Shown here in pieces: positions 16,288 through 27,394 of a stretch of 64,000 bases of DNA. Origin of the DNA: Planctomycetota bacterium (lineage in GTDB: Bacteria; Planctomycetota; Phycisphaerae; Phycisphaerales; SM1A02); contig JAFMML010000002.1 in assembly GCA_017859745.1 (NCBI GenBank), positions 18,756-82,755 of the forward strand, given 5' to 3'. Position numbers and translations under genes: made by a program. Below the pieces are notes generated by a model that did no database searches, was not told the DNA's origin, and worked only from the letters and a program-made list of their open reading frames with translations. The first letter of the stretch is position 1; each line of letters starts with the position of its first letter.

Positions 16288-18999
16288 ATGACCCGGAAGA
16301 TCCTCTTCGCAGCCGCGATCGCGGCGGCGATTCCCGCCTCCCTCGCCGCCGCCCAGCGGCAACTTCCGAAGTTCGAGGATGTCTCCAAGGGATACAAGCA
16401 GATCCAGTCCTCTCAGGACGGTGGATCGCTCTACGGGATCTGGTTCAACGAGGGCGAGCAGCAACTGCTTGCGGAGCTTCCACGGAACTGGCAACGTCAG
16501 AAGTACTTCTTCGCGGTGACACCCGCCGGCGGTGTGATCTTCTCCGGACTGCAGGGACCTGCCCGCTACGTCGAGTGGAAGGACTACGGCGACCGCATCG
16601 CCCTCGTCGAGCCGCAGCTCGAGGTCCGGTCCACCGGCGAGAAGGTTTCGCGGGACTCGGTGGGACGGATCTTCACCGACAGCGTGCTGCTCGAGATGCC
16701 CGTGGTCTGTCGGGGGCCGAACGGCCAGCCGGTGATCGACCTCGACCAGCTGCTCGTGGGCAACTCCGCCAAGCTCGCCGGACTTCCGCTCAACGGGCGT
16801 CTCGCAAAGTTCACGAAGACCAAGGCGTTCCCGCAGAACATCGAGATCGCCGTCGAGGCGCCGGATCCCGGCGGCAACTTCAAGACGCTGCACTACTCGA
16901 TCAGCCTGGTGCCCGACGGCGGCGGCTACAAGCCCCGCGAGGCCGACGACCGCGTCGGATACTTCACCACCGACTATCGGGACCTCGGCCAGTACGGCAC
17001 CGAGACCAACTGGACCCGGTACATCAATCGCTGGAACCTCCAGAAGCGGGACCCCAAGCTCGCCTTGAGCCCCGCCAAGGAGCCGATCGTCTTCTACATC
17101 GAGCACACCGTTCCGGTCCGCTACCGACGGTTCGTCCGAGACGGAGTGCTCCAGTGGAACGAGGCGTTCGAGCGCATCGGCCTCGACGAGGCGATCGTCG
17201 TCTACCAGCAGGACGAAGTGACCGGGGCACACATGGACAAGGACCCCGAGGACGTTCGCTACAACTTCGTGCGTTGGCTGAACAACGACGTCGCCACGGC
17301 GATCGGTCCCAGCCGCGCCCATCCCCTCACCGGACAGATCCTCGACGCGGACATCATCCTGACCGACGGCTGGATCCGCGCGTTCTACAACTGGTACGAG
17401 GATCGTCCGATGGAGGCGGCGATGAGCCTGACTCCCGAGGCCCGGGTGTGGCTCGAGAACCATCCCGAGTGGGATCCCCGGGTGCAGCTGGTGCCCCCGT
17501 CGGATCGGGCCGCGGTGCTCGCCGAGCGCGATGTCCGCCGGGCCGCCGGCGACGTCGATCCGGCGGACAGTCTGAAGGATCCGATTCTGGCCGGCGACGA
17601 GAACCTGAAGGAGATCCAGCAGTGGGTCGGCACCGAGTGCTCGCACTGTCTCGCCGCGCACGGCATGGCCCGCGGCATGGCGATCGCCAGCATGCACTTC
17701 GACATGCTCGGTCTGCTCGACCAGGCCGAGGAGGGTGAAGGCCAGCTGCTCGACGGCATTCCCGAGAGCTTCGTCGGTCCGCAGCTCGAGCACCTCGTCG
17801 CCCACGAGGTCGGGCACACCCTCGGCCTGCGGCACAACTTCAAGGCGTCGGCCCTCTACGACTTCGACGAGGTCAACTCCGAGGAGATGAAGGGCACCGC
17901 CTACGCCGCGAGCGTGATGGACTACATCGGAACCAACTTCAACTACGACGACGACCTCGTGCAGGGCGACTACGCGATGGTCACGATCGGCCCCTACGAC
18001 AAGTGGGCGATCGAGTACGGGTACACCTTCGACGATCCCAAGAAGGTCCTCGCCCGCGTCGCCGAGCCGGAACACGCCTATCTCACCGACGAAGACACCG
18101 GTGGACCCGATCCGCTGGCGCGTCGCTACGACTTCGGCAAGGATCCCCTGAAGTGGGCCAGCAACCAGATGGTGATGGTCCGAGCCCAGCGGGATCGTCT
18201 TCTCGACCAGTATGTCAAGGACGGCGACAGCTGGGCCAAGGCCCGGCGCGGGTATCTGCGAACCCTCGGCGAGCAGCGGCAGATGATCGACGTCGCCGCG
18301 TCGTGGGTCGGCGGAACCCACGTCAATCGCGTCAAGAAGGGCGATCCCAACGCGGGCGACCCGCTGGTCCCGGTCGCGGTCGAGAAGCAGCGCGAGGCGC
18401 TGGCCTTCGTGCTCGCCAACGCCTTCCGAGACGACGCGTTCGGCATCACCCCCGAGCTGGTCAACAAGCTGACGGTCGAGAAGTGGTTCAGCAACCGCTC
18501 GGCGCGATCCAGTTCGACGTGGGGCATCATGGACGCGATCGCCGCGACCCAGAATCTCGCCCTCACGCTCCTGATGAACCCCTCGACGCTCGGTCGCGTC
18601 TACGACAACGAGTTGCGGATCCCCGCCGATCAGGACGCGATGACCTTGCCCGAACTGTTCGACACGGTCACCACGGAGGTCTACGCGGAACTCGCCGCCG
18701 AGGACATCTTCGAGGGCGAGTACACCGATCGCTCCCCGTTCATCTCGGCGTTCCGTCGGAACCTGCAGGCGGATCTCACCGATCGCCTCATCGCCCTCGC
18801 CACCGGGAAGGCTCGGGTCGACCGGCCCATCCGACAGCTCGCCCTGATGGAGCTGCTCGAGCTCAACGAGCGCATGAACGCCCTGCTCGGCGATCAGCCC
18901 GAGGCCCAGAGGGTGCTCGACGCGTACTCGCGCAGTCATCTGATGGACATGCACGAGCGCACCACCAAGGCGCTCGAGGGCGTGTACATCGTCGAGTGA
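16288..18999 (+). CDS. Large secreted zinc-dependent metalloprotease (DUF5117/DUF4953-type metzincin)
   Basis: 903 aa, predicted exported peptidase. The ATG at 16288 is preceded by AGGAA at 7-nt spacing and starts a signal peptide (MTRKILFAAAIAAAIPASLAAAQ); upstream in-frame ATGs lack one. The zinc site is HEVGHTLGLRHNF at 506-518, with ligands His506, His510 and His516 and general base Glu507. It is followed by a metzincin-like Met-turn SVMDY around Met544. The N-terminal part (YGIWFNEGEQQLL, then FFAVTPAGGVIFSGLQGPARY) matches the prodomain-like DUF5117/5118 region of this family, which is common in Planctomycetes and Bacteroidetes. A terminator follows directly. The substrate is unknown; there is no dockerin. 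Confidence 0.87.
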   Translation: MTRKILFAAAIAAAIPASLAAAQRQLPKFEDVSKGYKQIQSSQDGGSLYGIWFNEGEQQLLAELPRNWQRQKYFFAVTPAGGVIFSGLQGPARYVEWKDYGDRIALVEPQLEVRSTGEKVSRDSVGRIFTDSVLLEMPVVCRGPNGQPVIDLDQLLVGNSAKLAGLPLNGRLAKFTKTKAFPQNIEIAVEAPDPGGNFKTLHYSISLVPDGGGYKPREADDRVGYFTTDYRDLGQYGTETNWTRYINRWNLQKRDPKLALSPAKEPIVFYIEHTVPVRYRRFVRDGVLQWNEAFERIGLDEAIVVYQQDEVTGAHMDKDPEDVRYNFVRWLNNDVATAIGPSRAHPLTGQILDADIILTDGWIRAFYNWYEDRPMEAAMSLTPEARVWLENHPEWDPRVQLVPPSDRAAVLAERDVRRAAGDVDPADSLKDPILAGDENLKEIQQWVGTECSHCLAAHGMARGMAIASMHFDMLGLLDQAEEGEGQLLDGIPESFVGPQLEHLVAHEVGHTLGLRHNFKASALYDFDEVNSEEMKGTAYAASVMDYIGTNFNYDDDLVQGDYAMVTIGPYDKWAIEYGYTFDDPKKVLARVAEPEHAYLTDEDTGGPDPLARRYDFGKDPLKWASNQMVMVRAQRDRLLDQYVKDGDSWAKARRGYLRTLGEQRQMIDVAASWVGGTHVNRVKKGDPNAGDPLVPVAVEKQREALAFVLANAFRDDAFGITPELVNKLTVEKWFSNRSARSSSTWGIMDAIAATQNLALTLLMNPSTLGRVYDNELRIPADQDAMTLPELFDTVTTEVYAELAAEDIFEGEYTDRSPFISAFRRNLQADLTDRLIALATGKARVDRPIRQLALMELLELNERMNALLGDQPEAQRVLDAYSRSHLMDMHERTTKALEGVYIVE

Positions 19000-19027
19000 T
19001 GGAGCTTCGCTCGAACCCGGCATGAAC

Positions 19028-19056
19028 GACGCCCGGCCGCTTGGCCGGGCGTTTTC
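19028..19056 (+). terminator. Rho-independent terminator after the metalloprotease gene
   Basis: Stem GCCCGGCC (19031-19038) and GGCCGGGC (19043-19050) with loop GCTT, extendable by C-G, A-T and G-T pairs, is followed by TTTTC. It is 31 nt after the metalloprotease stop and touches the stop codon of the convergent MFS gene. On the minus strand the trailing bases are not T-rich, so it mainly serves the plus-strand gene. Confidence 0.85.
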
Positions 19057-20302
19057 ATGCTCGGGATGCCGCCGGTTCGTCGCGTGCGAAGATCAGCATT
19101 CCCAGCACGCCGGTCCCGACGACGACGCACAAGGTCGCGAACGCCGGGCCGAATCCGCCCGCGACGTCCGCGATCCAGCCGGTGATCCACGGGCACACGA
19201 TGCCCGCGGCCGAGAAGAAGGTGACGATCACCCCGGTCGCCGTGCCGGTGCGTGGCGGGAACAACTCGGCGCAGATCGAGTAGTACGGGCTGTTTGGAGC
19301 CATCGAGAATCCGATGGCAAGCGACACGAAGAGGACCGCCACCTCCGCCGAGCCCACGAGCGGCACGGGAACGAAGCAGAGCACTGCGAGGAGTTGGCAG
19401 ATCCAGATCGGATGGACGCGTGCGCTCCGCAGGCGACCGGTCTTCGCCATGATCGCGTCGCTCAGCCATCCGCCGAGCGGCATCAGGCCCAGAGCGATCG
19501 CCCACGGCAGACTGCTCGACCATGCCACGGAGCCGAGATCCATGTCCCAGGTCTGCTCGAGGTAGCCCGGAAGCCACGAGAGGCCGAAGAACAGGACCCA
19601 GCCGAACCCGAAGAACGACCAACCTGTGGCAAGCAGGGTCCGATTGCGAAGCAGCGTTCGGAGTGGGAGGCTGGCCGCGTCCTGCGTCTTGCGAGTGGTG
19701 GGGCCTGGTGGCTGCCGGTAGAGGGCGAGGAAGACCGCGGTCAGCACCAGGCCCGCGATTCCCAGAATCACGAATGCCCAGCGCCAGCCGATCCAGCCGA
19801 TCAGCGGCACCAGCACGGCTCCGCCGAGCAGCAGGGCCAGTGGAACGCCCAGCAGCGAGAACGAGACCGCACGCCCGAGTTCGCCGGGCTTCATCCAGTC
19901 GACGAGCGCGCGATTCATCGCTGGGAAGTTGACGCCTTCACCAGCACCCATCAGGACCCGAAGGGCGAGGAAGATCCAGAACGTCTCGACGAAGCCCTGG
20001 AGGATCATGGCGATCGACCAGACGAGCAGGCCGATGCTCCACACGCGCCGAGCGCCGAATCGGTCGAGCAGGCCGCCGGACAGGCCGTTCACGGCGAGGG
20101 TGCCGACCGCGAAGGCGGACATCAGCAGGCCGAACGACGCGTCGGTGATCGCGAAGTCCCGCTCGATCGGCTTGATCGCGTAGGAGATCACCACCCGATC
20201 GAGATAGTTGACCAGCCCCAGGACGAAGCAGAACGCCGCGACCAGGTAGCGGAAGCCGGTTCGGCGGTGTTCGGAGGTGATCGAGGGTGCGTCGATCATC
20301 AC
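19055..20302 (-). CDS. MFS transporter, ACS (anion:cation symporter)-like
   Basis: 415 aa integral membrane protein with about 12 hydrophobic segments. The first loop shows NYLDRVVISYAIKPI, and the motif A-like LSGGLLDRFGARRVW follows the second helix. GAGEGVNFPAMNRALVDWM resembles the signature of the ACS/phthalate permease family, which takes up organic anions. Two consecutive in-frame ATGs leave the start uncertain by one codon. It lies 7 nt downstream of the CoA-transferase B gene and is probably co-transcribed with it, suggesting import of an organic acid feeding CoA chemistry. The actual substrate cannot be read from sequence. Confidence 0.85.
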   Translation of the reverse strand: MMIDAPSITSEHRRTGFRYLVAAFCFVLGLVNYLDRVVISYAIKPIERDFAITDASFGLLMSAFAVGTLAVNGLSGGLLDRFGARRVWSIGLLVWSIAMILQGFVETFWIFLALRVLMGAGEGVNFPAMNRALVDWMKPGELGRAVSFSLLGVPLALLLGGAVLVPLIGWIGWRWAFVILGIAGLVLTAVFLALYRQPPGPTTRKTQDAASLPLRTLLRNRTLLATGWSFFGFGWVLFFGLSWLPGYLEQTWDMDLGSVAWSSSLPWAIALGLMPLGGWLSDAIMAKTGRLRSARVHPIWICQLLAVLCFVPVPLVGSAEVAVLFVSLAIGFSMAPNSPYYSICAELFPPRTGTATGVIVTFFSAAGIVCPWITGWIADVAGGFGPAFATLCVVVGTGVLGMLIFARDEPAASRA

Positions 20303-20309
20303 GAGATGG

Positions 20310-20987
20310 TCAGGCCACGACCCCGACGCCCGTCATCTCGGGGACCTCCGACGGCACGACGATCTCCGCGGCGGTCCTCTCCCGGATCTCCTGCACGGAG
20401 ACGCCCGGCGCCCGTTCGGTCAGCACGAATCGTCTTCGATCCGCGTCCATCTCGAGCACGCCGAGGTCGGTGATCACCATGTCGATGCATCGAAGGCCGG
20501 TGAGCGGCAGGGTGCATGCGGGAATGATCTTGGGCTGTCCCTTCTTGTTGCAGTGCTCCATGACGACGACGACCCGTCGAACGCCTGCGACGAGATCCAT
20601 CGCGCCGCCCATGCCCTTCACCATCTTTCCGGGGATCATCCAGTTGGCCAGATCGCCCTCTTCGGAGACCTCCATCGCCCCCAGGATCGCGAGGTCGATG
20701 TGGCCGCCGCGGATCATGCCGAAGCTGTCGGCGGAGCTGAAGAAGCTGTGCCCCGGGACGCCGGTCACGGTCTGCTTGCCCGCGTTGATGAGATCCGCAT
20801 CGACCTCCGCCTCGGTGGGGAACGGACCCATGCCGAGGAGACCATTCTCCGACTGGAGCCAGACGGTCATGCCGTCGGGCACGTGGTTGGCGACGAGGGT
20901 GGGGATCCCGATGCCGAGGTTCACGTAGAACCCGTCCCGCAACTCCCGGGCGGCGCGTTGGGCGAGCTGGTTGCGATCGAGCGGCAT
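20310..20987 (-). CDS. 3-oxoacid CoA-transferase, subunit B
   Basis: 225 aa beta subunit of a class I CoA-transferase (ScoB/AtoA/PcaJ type), which moves CoA between succinyl- or acetyl-CoA and a 3-oxo acid. The start chosen is the ATG at 20987 ([19 protein letters not shown]), as in family members; an upstream in-frame ATG would add 27 unrelated residues. [10 protein letters not shown] contains the catalytic Glu, and GGAMDLV and the Cys-containing PACTLPLTG segment are family-typical. The enzyme is normally a heterotetramer with subunit A, usually encoded next door; no subunit A is present in this window. It lies 7 nt upstream of the MFS gene, divergent from the ALDH gene. Confidence 0.88.
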   Translation of the reverse strand: MPLDRNQLAQRAARELRDGFYVNLGIGIPTLVANHVPDGMTVWLQSENGLLGMGPFPTEAEVDADLINAGKQTVTGVPGHSFFSSADSFGMIRGGHIDLAILGAMEVSEEGDLANWMIPGKMVKGMGGAMDLVAGVRRVVVVMEHCNKKGQPKIIPACTLPLTGLRCIDMVITDLGVLEMDADRRRFVLTERAPGVSVQEIRERTAAEIVVPSEVPEMTGVGVVA

Positions 20988-21118
20988 GGTCGCGGGTCTC
21001 CCTCGGGCGATGATCGGAGATCGGATGATACCGGTGACCGGGTCCGTCCTCCGCGGGGTATCGTGCACGGCTCGCCCGCGACCGCAGTGGGCGACGTTCG
21101 CAGCAGGGAGCCCGACCG

Positions 21119-22669
21119 ATGACCACCGCCGACCGCATCCTCGCCGACCTTGGACTCGACCGTGATCCGCGGGTGGTTGCCCCGGGCACCGCTGGATCGA
21201 CGACTTCGGAGAACCCCGCCACCGGCGAGGCGATCGCTGCCGTGGGCATGATGGACGCCGGCGTCTACAACACCGCCGTCGAACGGGCGATGGCCGTGCA
21301 GCGGCACTGGCGTCGCCTCCCGGCCCCGAAGCGGGGCGAGATCGTCCGTCGCCTCGGCATGGCCTTTCGCGAGAAGTGCGATCCCCTCGGCGAGCTGGTC
21401 GCGCTCGAGATGGGCAAGATCCGCCCCGAAGGAATCGGCGAGGTGCAGGAGTGCATCGACATCGCCGACTTCGCGGTCGGACTCTCCCGGCAACTGTCCG
21501 GCCCCACCATGCCGAGCGAGCGGCCCGACCACCGCATGTTCGAGCAGTGGCACCCGCTCGGCACGATCGGCATCATCACCGCCTTCAACTTTCCGGTGGC
21601 CGTCTGGGCGTGGAACGCCATGCTCGCCGCGGTCTGCGGCGACGCCATGGTGTGGAAGCCGAGCCTGCTGACGCCGCTCTGCGCGATCGCCATGAACCGG
21701 ATCGCCGAGGAGGCGATGCGCGAGCAGGATCTCTTCCGACCCGAAGGCCTCGACCCTGCGGACCTCTTCGGCCTCGTGATCGGCACCGATCAGGAGGTCG
21801 GCGAGCGGATGATCGCGGATCGCCGGCTCCCGCTCATCAGCGCCACGGGCTCGTGCCGCATGGGCCGACGTGTGGGCGAGGTCGTGGCTGGGCGGCTCGG
21901 CCGCTGTCTGCTCGAACTCGGCGGCAACAACGCGATCATCGTGACGCCGGATGCGGACCTCGACCTTGCGGTGCGGGCGGTGCTCTTCGGGGCGGTCGGA
22001 ACCGCGGGCCAGCGATGCACCACCACCCGCCGACTGCTCGCCCACGAGTCGATCGTCGACGGCCTCGTCGAGCAGCTCGTCAAGGCCTACGGCACCGTGC
22101 CGATCGGCGATCCTCTCGCAGAGGGCACCCTGATGGGGCCGCTCTGCCGCAAGGAGGCGGTCGAGCAGATGGATGCGGCACTCGCCAAGGCCGAAGCCGA
22201 GGGCTGCGAGATCCTCTGCGGGGGCCGTGAAGGCCTCGCCCGCATGAAGGACCGCCCGGGCCACTTCGTCGAGCCGACCATCGTTCGGGTGCCCGCCGGC
22301 AAGGTGCCCCAGATCACCCTCGAGGAGACCTTCGCGCCGATCCTCTACGTGTTCAGCGTGCCCGATGTCGACACCGCGATCGAACTGCAGAACGGCGTCG
22401 ACCAGGGCCTTTCGAGTGCGATCTTCACCGACTCGGTCCGCAACGCCGAGCGGTTCCTGTCCCCGGACGGCAGCGACTGCGGCATCGCCAACGTGAACAT
22501 CGGCACCAGCGGTGCCGAGATCGGCGGGGCGTTCGGCGGCGAGAAGGACACCGGCGGGGGCCGCGAGAGCGGATCGGACTCCTGGAAGGCCTACATGCGA
22601 CGGCAGACCTGCACCGTCAACTACGGCACCGACCTGCCGCTCGCCCAAGGCATCAAGTTCGGGGAGTGA
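21119..22669 (+). CDS. Aldehyde dehydrogenase, ALDH7 (alpha-aminoadipic semialdehyde dehydrogenase) type
   Basis: 516 aa NAD(P)-dependent dehydrogenase. A GGGAG Shine-Dalgarno lies 8 nt before the ATG. General base Glu266 sits in [12 protein letters not shown] and catalytic Cys300 in [13 protein letters not shown]; both strings are characteristic of ALDH7/AmaB, which oxidises alpha-aminoadipic semialdehyde in lysine catabolism. The cofactor-binding region has [11 protein letters not shown] and WKPS. Length matches the family. It is divergent from the CoA-transferase/MFS pair, with 131 bp between starts, which would suit linked control of an amino acid or organic acid degradation route. Exact substrate is inferred from motif similarity only. 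Confidence 0.87.
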   Translation: MTTADRILADLGLDRDPRVVAPGTAGSTTSENPATGEAIAAVGMMDAGVYNTAVERAMAVQRHWRRLPAPKRGEIVRRLGMAFREKCDPLGELVALEMGKIRPEGIGEVQECIDIADFAVGLSRQLSGPTMPSERPDHRMFEQWHPLGTIGIITAFNFPVAVWAWNAMLAAVCGDAMVWKPSLLTPLCAIAMNRIAEEAMREQDLFRPEGLDPADLFGLVIGTDQEVGERMIADRRLPLISATGSCRMGRRVGEVVAGRLGRCLLELGGNNAIIVTPDADLDLAVRAVLFGAVGTAGQRCTTTRRLLAHESIVDGLVEQLVKAYGTVPIGDPLAEGTLMGPLCRKEAVEQMDAALAKAEAEGCEILCGGREGLARMKDRPGHFVEPTIVRVPAGKVPQITLEETFAPILYVFSVPDVDTAIELQNGVDQGLSSAIFTDSVRNAERFLSPDGSDCGIANVNIGTSGAEIGGAFGGEKDTGGGRESGSDSWKAYMRRQTCTVNYGTDLPLAQGIKFGE

Positions 22670-22829
22670 GGCGATGCGAGATCGGCACGAAGGCCTCGAT
22701 TCGCACCGTTGGCGCCTCGCGAAGGGGCGGCGTGGGTCGGAGGTGGCGTCGAAGCCGACCCTGCGAGTCCTCCCGGTACCTGGTCGAGCGGCGCCACCCC
22801 GGACACGTCTCGCCCTCCCCGGCGCTCGA

Positions 22830-23153
22830 ATGAAGATCGCAGGGGCCGTACTGTCCGTGCTGTCGTCTCTTGCCGCCTGCACGTCGGCGTGGCGGGATCA
22901 CGGATCGCTGGTCGAACCGGGCATGAGCGAGGCCGAGGTCGTCGAGCTGCTCGGTGAACCCTCGTCGAAGGTGGACGTCCCGGCGTGGGGGAACCGTCCC
23001 GCAGTCGCGCGGTGGCAGTGGAACGACAACCTCAGCACCTTGGCGACCGGCGCGATGTTCCCAGACACCGTGCCCGACCGCGTGCTGGCGGTGGTCTTCG
23101 ACGCGAACGGCCGGGTTGTCGAGGTGGTCGAGCCGCAGGCGTCGACGCCGTGA
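22830..23153 (+). CDS. Small lipoprotein, SmpA/BamE-like
   Basis: 107 aa. The ATG at 22830 gives a compact lipoprotein signal with lipobox LAAC, placing the lipidated Cys at residue 17. The mature part contains EPGMSEAEVVELLGEPS, the helical segment typical of SmpA/OmlA/BamE-fold proteins, followed by predicted beta strands (VARWQWND, VLAVVFDANGRV). This fold is used by BamE of the outer-membrane assembly complex and by many small periplasmic lipoproteins; which one applies here is unclear. An in-frame open region upstream of 22830 lacks signal features and is not included. Confidence 0.72.
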   Translation: MKIAGAVLSVLSSLAACTSAWRDHGSLVEPGMSEAEVVELLGEPSSKVDVPAWGNRPAVARWQWNDNLSTLATGAMFPDTVPDRVLAVVFDANGRVVEVVEPQASTP

Positions 23154-23279
23154 GCGCTCGCTGGCGGAGTTGAGCAGGCGACGTGCATCGGAGTCCGAGG
23201 CCGGGGCCCTGTCGACGGTCCGCTGCAGCGAACCGCGGGACCGGCGAAGCAATCGACGAAGAGCTCGATGGGGAACGAC

Positions 23280-23309
23280 AAGGGCGAGCCGGTGATCCGG
23301 CCCGCCCTT
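23280..23309 (-). terminator. Hairpin terminator candidate after atpD
   Basis: A 12-bp stem with one mismatch (23280-23292 with 23297-23309, loop TGAT) lies 48 nt past the atpD stop in the direction of its transcription. The following bases (GTCGTTCCCC on the minus strand) are only weakly T-rich, so intrinsic termination is plausible but not certain. Confidence 0.55.
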
Positions 23310-23356
23310 GGAATTCGCGTCGGAGCGCCCGTTCGGACGCGTGATGGTCGTCGCCG

Positions 23357-24928
<1,572 letters not shown>

Positions 24929-26119
24929 TCAGGACTCTCCCGGAGCCGGCCGCCCGAGGCCCCGAGCACCGTCGGCGGTGGGGTGGCCTTGGGGGGCGAG
25001 TCGGGGATCCGGCGAGAACCGCTGGGGCGCCGATGTACGCCCGGGAAAGTCTCCCAACAGCGGAAGCGCGGCTGGCAGTTCCGCCGACCACCACAGGTTC
25101 GTCCCCAGTTCAAGGTCCTCGTCTCCCCGAATCACCTTGGCGAAGGCCTTCATCGAGCCGGGATCCCAGACCATGAGGTTCTCGCTGAACCGTGCCGACC
25201 GGAGGTCGGCCGCCTCGATCTCGAAGACGGTGCCGGGGTTGGTGATGGTGAGTCGCCGCAGTTGGACGTCTTCGGCGTCGGCGAGTCGAACGGCGATCTC
25301 CGGCCGGTCGAGGCGGGCTCGTTCGACGACGACGCCTCGGGGTGATCGCGGGGCGGTTTCTGGGCGAGCGTTCGGGGGTGTGAGGTCGCTGGCCACGGGG
25401 GTTCCGATGTCCACCGCGACTGGAATCGACCGGGTCGAGAACTCCGACAGTCGGACGTCGCGGCATCCTGCCCCGACTCGGATCGCGGTTCGGTTCCGGT
25501 GCCGGGTCAGCGGAGTGAACTGCAGGTCGCTGCCGCCGAACCCGCTCACTCCGGTCAGTTCGAGACCGGCGTCCTGCCAGCCGTCGAACCGGATGGTGCG
25601 CAGCTCGATCTCGGTGCTGTCCGCGATCTCGATGCCGTCGGCGTCGGCATCGGGACCGAGGCGTGCGACCAGCACGTTGCGCACCGCGATGTTCCGGCAG
25701 TTCTCGATGCGCACCGCTCGCCGGGTGGCGCCGATGAAGGCGATCTCCTCGACGAGAAGATGCTCGCAGTTTCTGATCAGCAGGCCCGTCTCGCCACCGA
25801 CCACGAACGGCGCGGTGGTCCCGCCCACTGAACGGCGTACGACGATCGGCCGGTCCTTGGTACCGCGGAGGCCGTCGAGCACGGCCGGCAGATGCACCCC
25901 GGGGCCGGCCAACTCGATCATCGTGCCTGGCGGGGGGGCTTCGACCGCAGGCCAGACCATGCCCGGGGCGATCTGGACGACCTCGCGTGGGACCCCCCCG
26001 GCGGCTTCGGGACTCTGGGCGGCGGATGGGGAGTCGAGCAGGACGAAGGCGGCCGTCAGGGAGCACGCGATCGGCCCGGCCCAGGCGCGCAACCTCGGTT
26101 CGGCCATCGACACTCGCAT
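24929..26119 (-). CDS. Exported right-handed parallel beta-helix protein
   Basis: 396 aa. The ATG at 26119 overlaps the TGA of manA (TGATG), implying translational coupling; a second ATG four codons in (26107) is also possible. The leader (WAGPIACSLTAAFVLLDSPSAAQ) looks like a signal peptide. The body shows repeated hydrophobic-strand turns (LLIRNCEHLLVEEIAFIGA, VRIENCRNIAVRNVLVARLG, GIEIADSTEIELRTIRFDG), the pattern of pectate-lyase-like or PbH1 beta-helices that bind or cleave polysaccharides. No specific lyase catalytic motif was identified. Coupling to a mannose-6-phosphate isomerase suggests sugar metabolism, as inference only. Confidence 0.75.
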   Translation of the reverse strand: MRVSMAEPRLRAWAGPIACSLTAAFVLLDSPSAAQSPEAAGGVPREVVQIAPGMVWPAVEAPPPGTMIELAGPGVHLPAVLDGLRGTKDRPIVVRRSVGGTTAPFVVGGETGLLIRNCEHLLVEEIAFIGATRRAVRIENCRNIAVRNVLVARLGPDADADGIEIADSTEIELRTIRFDGWQDAGLELTGVSGFGGSDLQFTPLTRHRNRTAIRVGAGCRDVRLSEFSTRSIPVAVDIGTPVASDLTPPNARPETAPRSPRGVVVERARLDRPEIAVRLADAEDVQLRRLTITNPGTVFEIEAADLRSARFSENLMVWDPGSMKAFAKVIRGDEDLELGTNLWWSAELPAALPLLGDFPGRTSAPQRFSPDPRLAPQGHPTADGARGLGRPAPGES

Positions 26120-27213
26120 CAGCATGGCACGGCATCTCCGGGGCGGGCTTGCGGCAGCGAAGGCTTCTTCTCCTCCGCGAGCGGAATTCGCAGGAATCGG
26201 GTGTGTTCGGTGAACTCGACGATCTCCTCGCCGCCTTCGGCAGGCCAGAGCACCGTGGAGACGCCCCGATTCACGGCCGGATCCGACCCGGGTCGCAGAC
26301 TTCTCCAAGCGCCCTCGAGCACCATCCACGCCACAGCGACGCCGTTGGTCACGACGGGCAGGCGGGTTTCCGCATCCGCCTCGATCAACTCGATGTCGAA
26401 CCACTCGCCCTGGTGCAGAGGCCAGGTTCGGAAGCCGTTTGCCAGAAGCGGCGGCGTCGAGGCGGTGTGCACGATCGGGGGCAGATCGGCGGCGGCGGTT
26501 CCGGCCACCGCCAGTCGCGTCTCCTCCAGGTGCAGGGGTCGATTCGGATCGTCCCGGTCCCAGTCGTAGACCCGAAAGGTGGTGTCGCTCGGTGTCTGGA
26601 CCTCCGCGACCAGGAGGCCGCCGCCCAAGGCGTGGCAGGTTCCGCTTGGCAGCCAGACGAAGTCTCCTGCGGCGATCGGTTCGGCGACGAGTTCCCGATG
26701 AAGTCGATGCTCCGCGATGGCGGCGTCGATCTCGGCCCGATCGAGATGCCGGCGAAATCCGCGGTGAACGACGGCTCCGGGCTCGGCGTCGAGCACGAAC
26801 CAGCCCTCGTGCTTGACCGATGTCTCGGGGTGCTCGGCTTCGTAGTCGGGACTCGGATGGCATTGCACGGATAGGGTCGTGGCCGCATCGAGATGCTTGA
26901 GAAGCAGCGGAAATCGACCATCCTCGCGTCGGCGACTGCGGCCGAGCAGGGGCGACGCGTGCGTTGCGAGCAGCTCCGAGATCGAGAGGTGCTCGGCGCT
27001 TCGCACTCGGGTCTGGTTCCCCGCCGCCGAGCCGGGCAGGTCGGCGAGTTCCCACGATTCGCCGAACGGTCCGTCGCCCGGCGACTGCAGGGCGCTGGCT
27101 CTCATCGATGCCAGGCGGGTGCCGCCCCACGCCCGACGCTGGAGGCAGGGCTCCAGCCGGATGCCTCCGATCGGCAGGTTGGGGCGAGGGTGCGACGAGG
27201 TGGCGCCGCTCAC
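26119..27213 (-). CDS. manA: Class I mannose-6-phosphate isomerase
   Basis: 364 aa cytoplasmic zinc enzyme interconverting mannose-6-phosphate and fructose-6-phosphate. Family motifs visible are LSVQCHP (zinc ligands), KHEGWFVLDAEPGA (equivalent of the K-x-E-x-W-Y segment), VWLPSGTCHAL, and VAEVQTPSDTTFRVYDWDR. The size matches the shorter bacterial type. It ends in a TGATG overlap with the downstream beta-helix gene. The product would supply mannose units for surface glycans, consistent with other glycosyltransferases in the window, but no direct link is shown. Confidence 0.88.
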   Translation of the reverse strand: MSGATSSHPRPNLPIGGIRLEPCLQRRAWGGTRLASMRASALQSPGDGPFGESWELADLPGSAAGNQTRVRSAEHLSISELLATHASPLLGRSRRREDGRFPLLLKHLDAATTLSVQCHPSPDYEAEHPETSVKHEGWFVLDAEPGAVVHRGFRRHLDRAEIDAAIAEHRLHRELVAEPIAAGDFVWLPSGTCHALGGGLLVAEVQTPSDTTFRVYDWDRDDPNRPLHLEETRLAVAGTAAADLPPIVHTASTPPLLANGFRTWPLHQGEWFDIELIEADAETRLPVVTNGVAVAWMVLEGAWRSLRPGSDPAVNRGVSTVLWPAEGGEEIVEFTEHTRFLRIPLAEEKKPSLPQARPGDAVPC

Positions 27214-27394
27214 TTCCCGCCTCCTCGAAGCCGGTCATGTCGATGCCCGCTGCGCCGATGCCGTCGGCTCGCGGGTCCGATCTCTCTTCTCGTCCTGTCT
27301 CGTGTCAACGGTTCTCGTCCGACCTCGGGCATGCCTGTCGATCTGCGAACATCCGCACTCCAAACCAGGCCAGCCACCGCACCGGAGCCCGCCT

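Noticed and set aside
16123-19023. 966-codon antisense frame opposite the metalloprotease
   Set aside because: Composition follows the complement of a strongly biased coding strand, and the plus-strand gene has clear catalytic motifs and a signal peptide.
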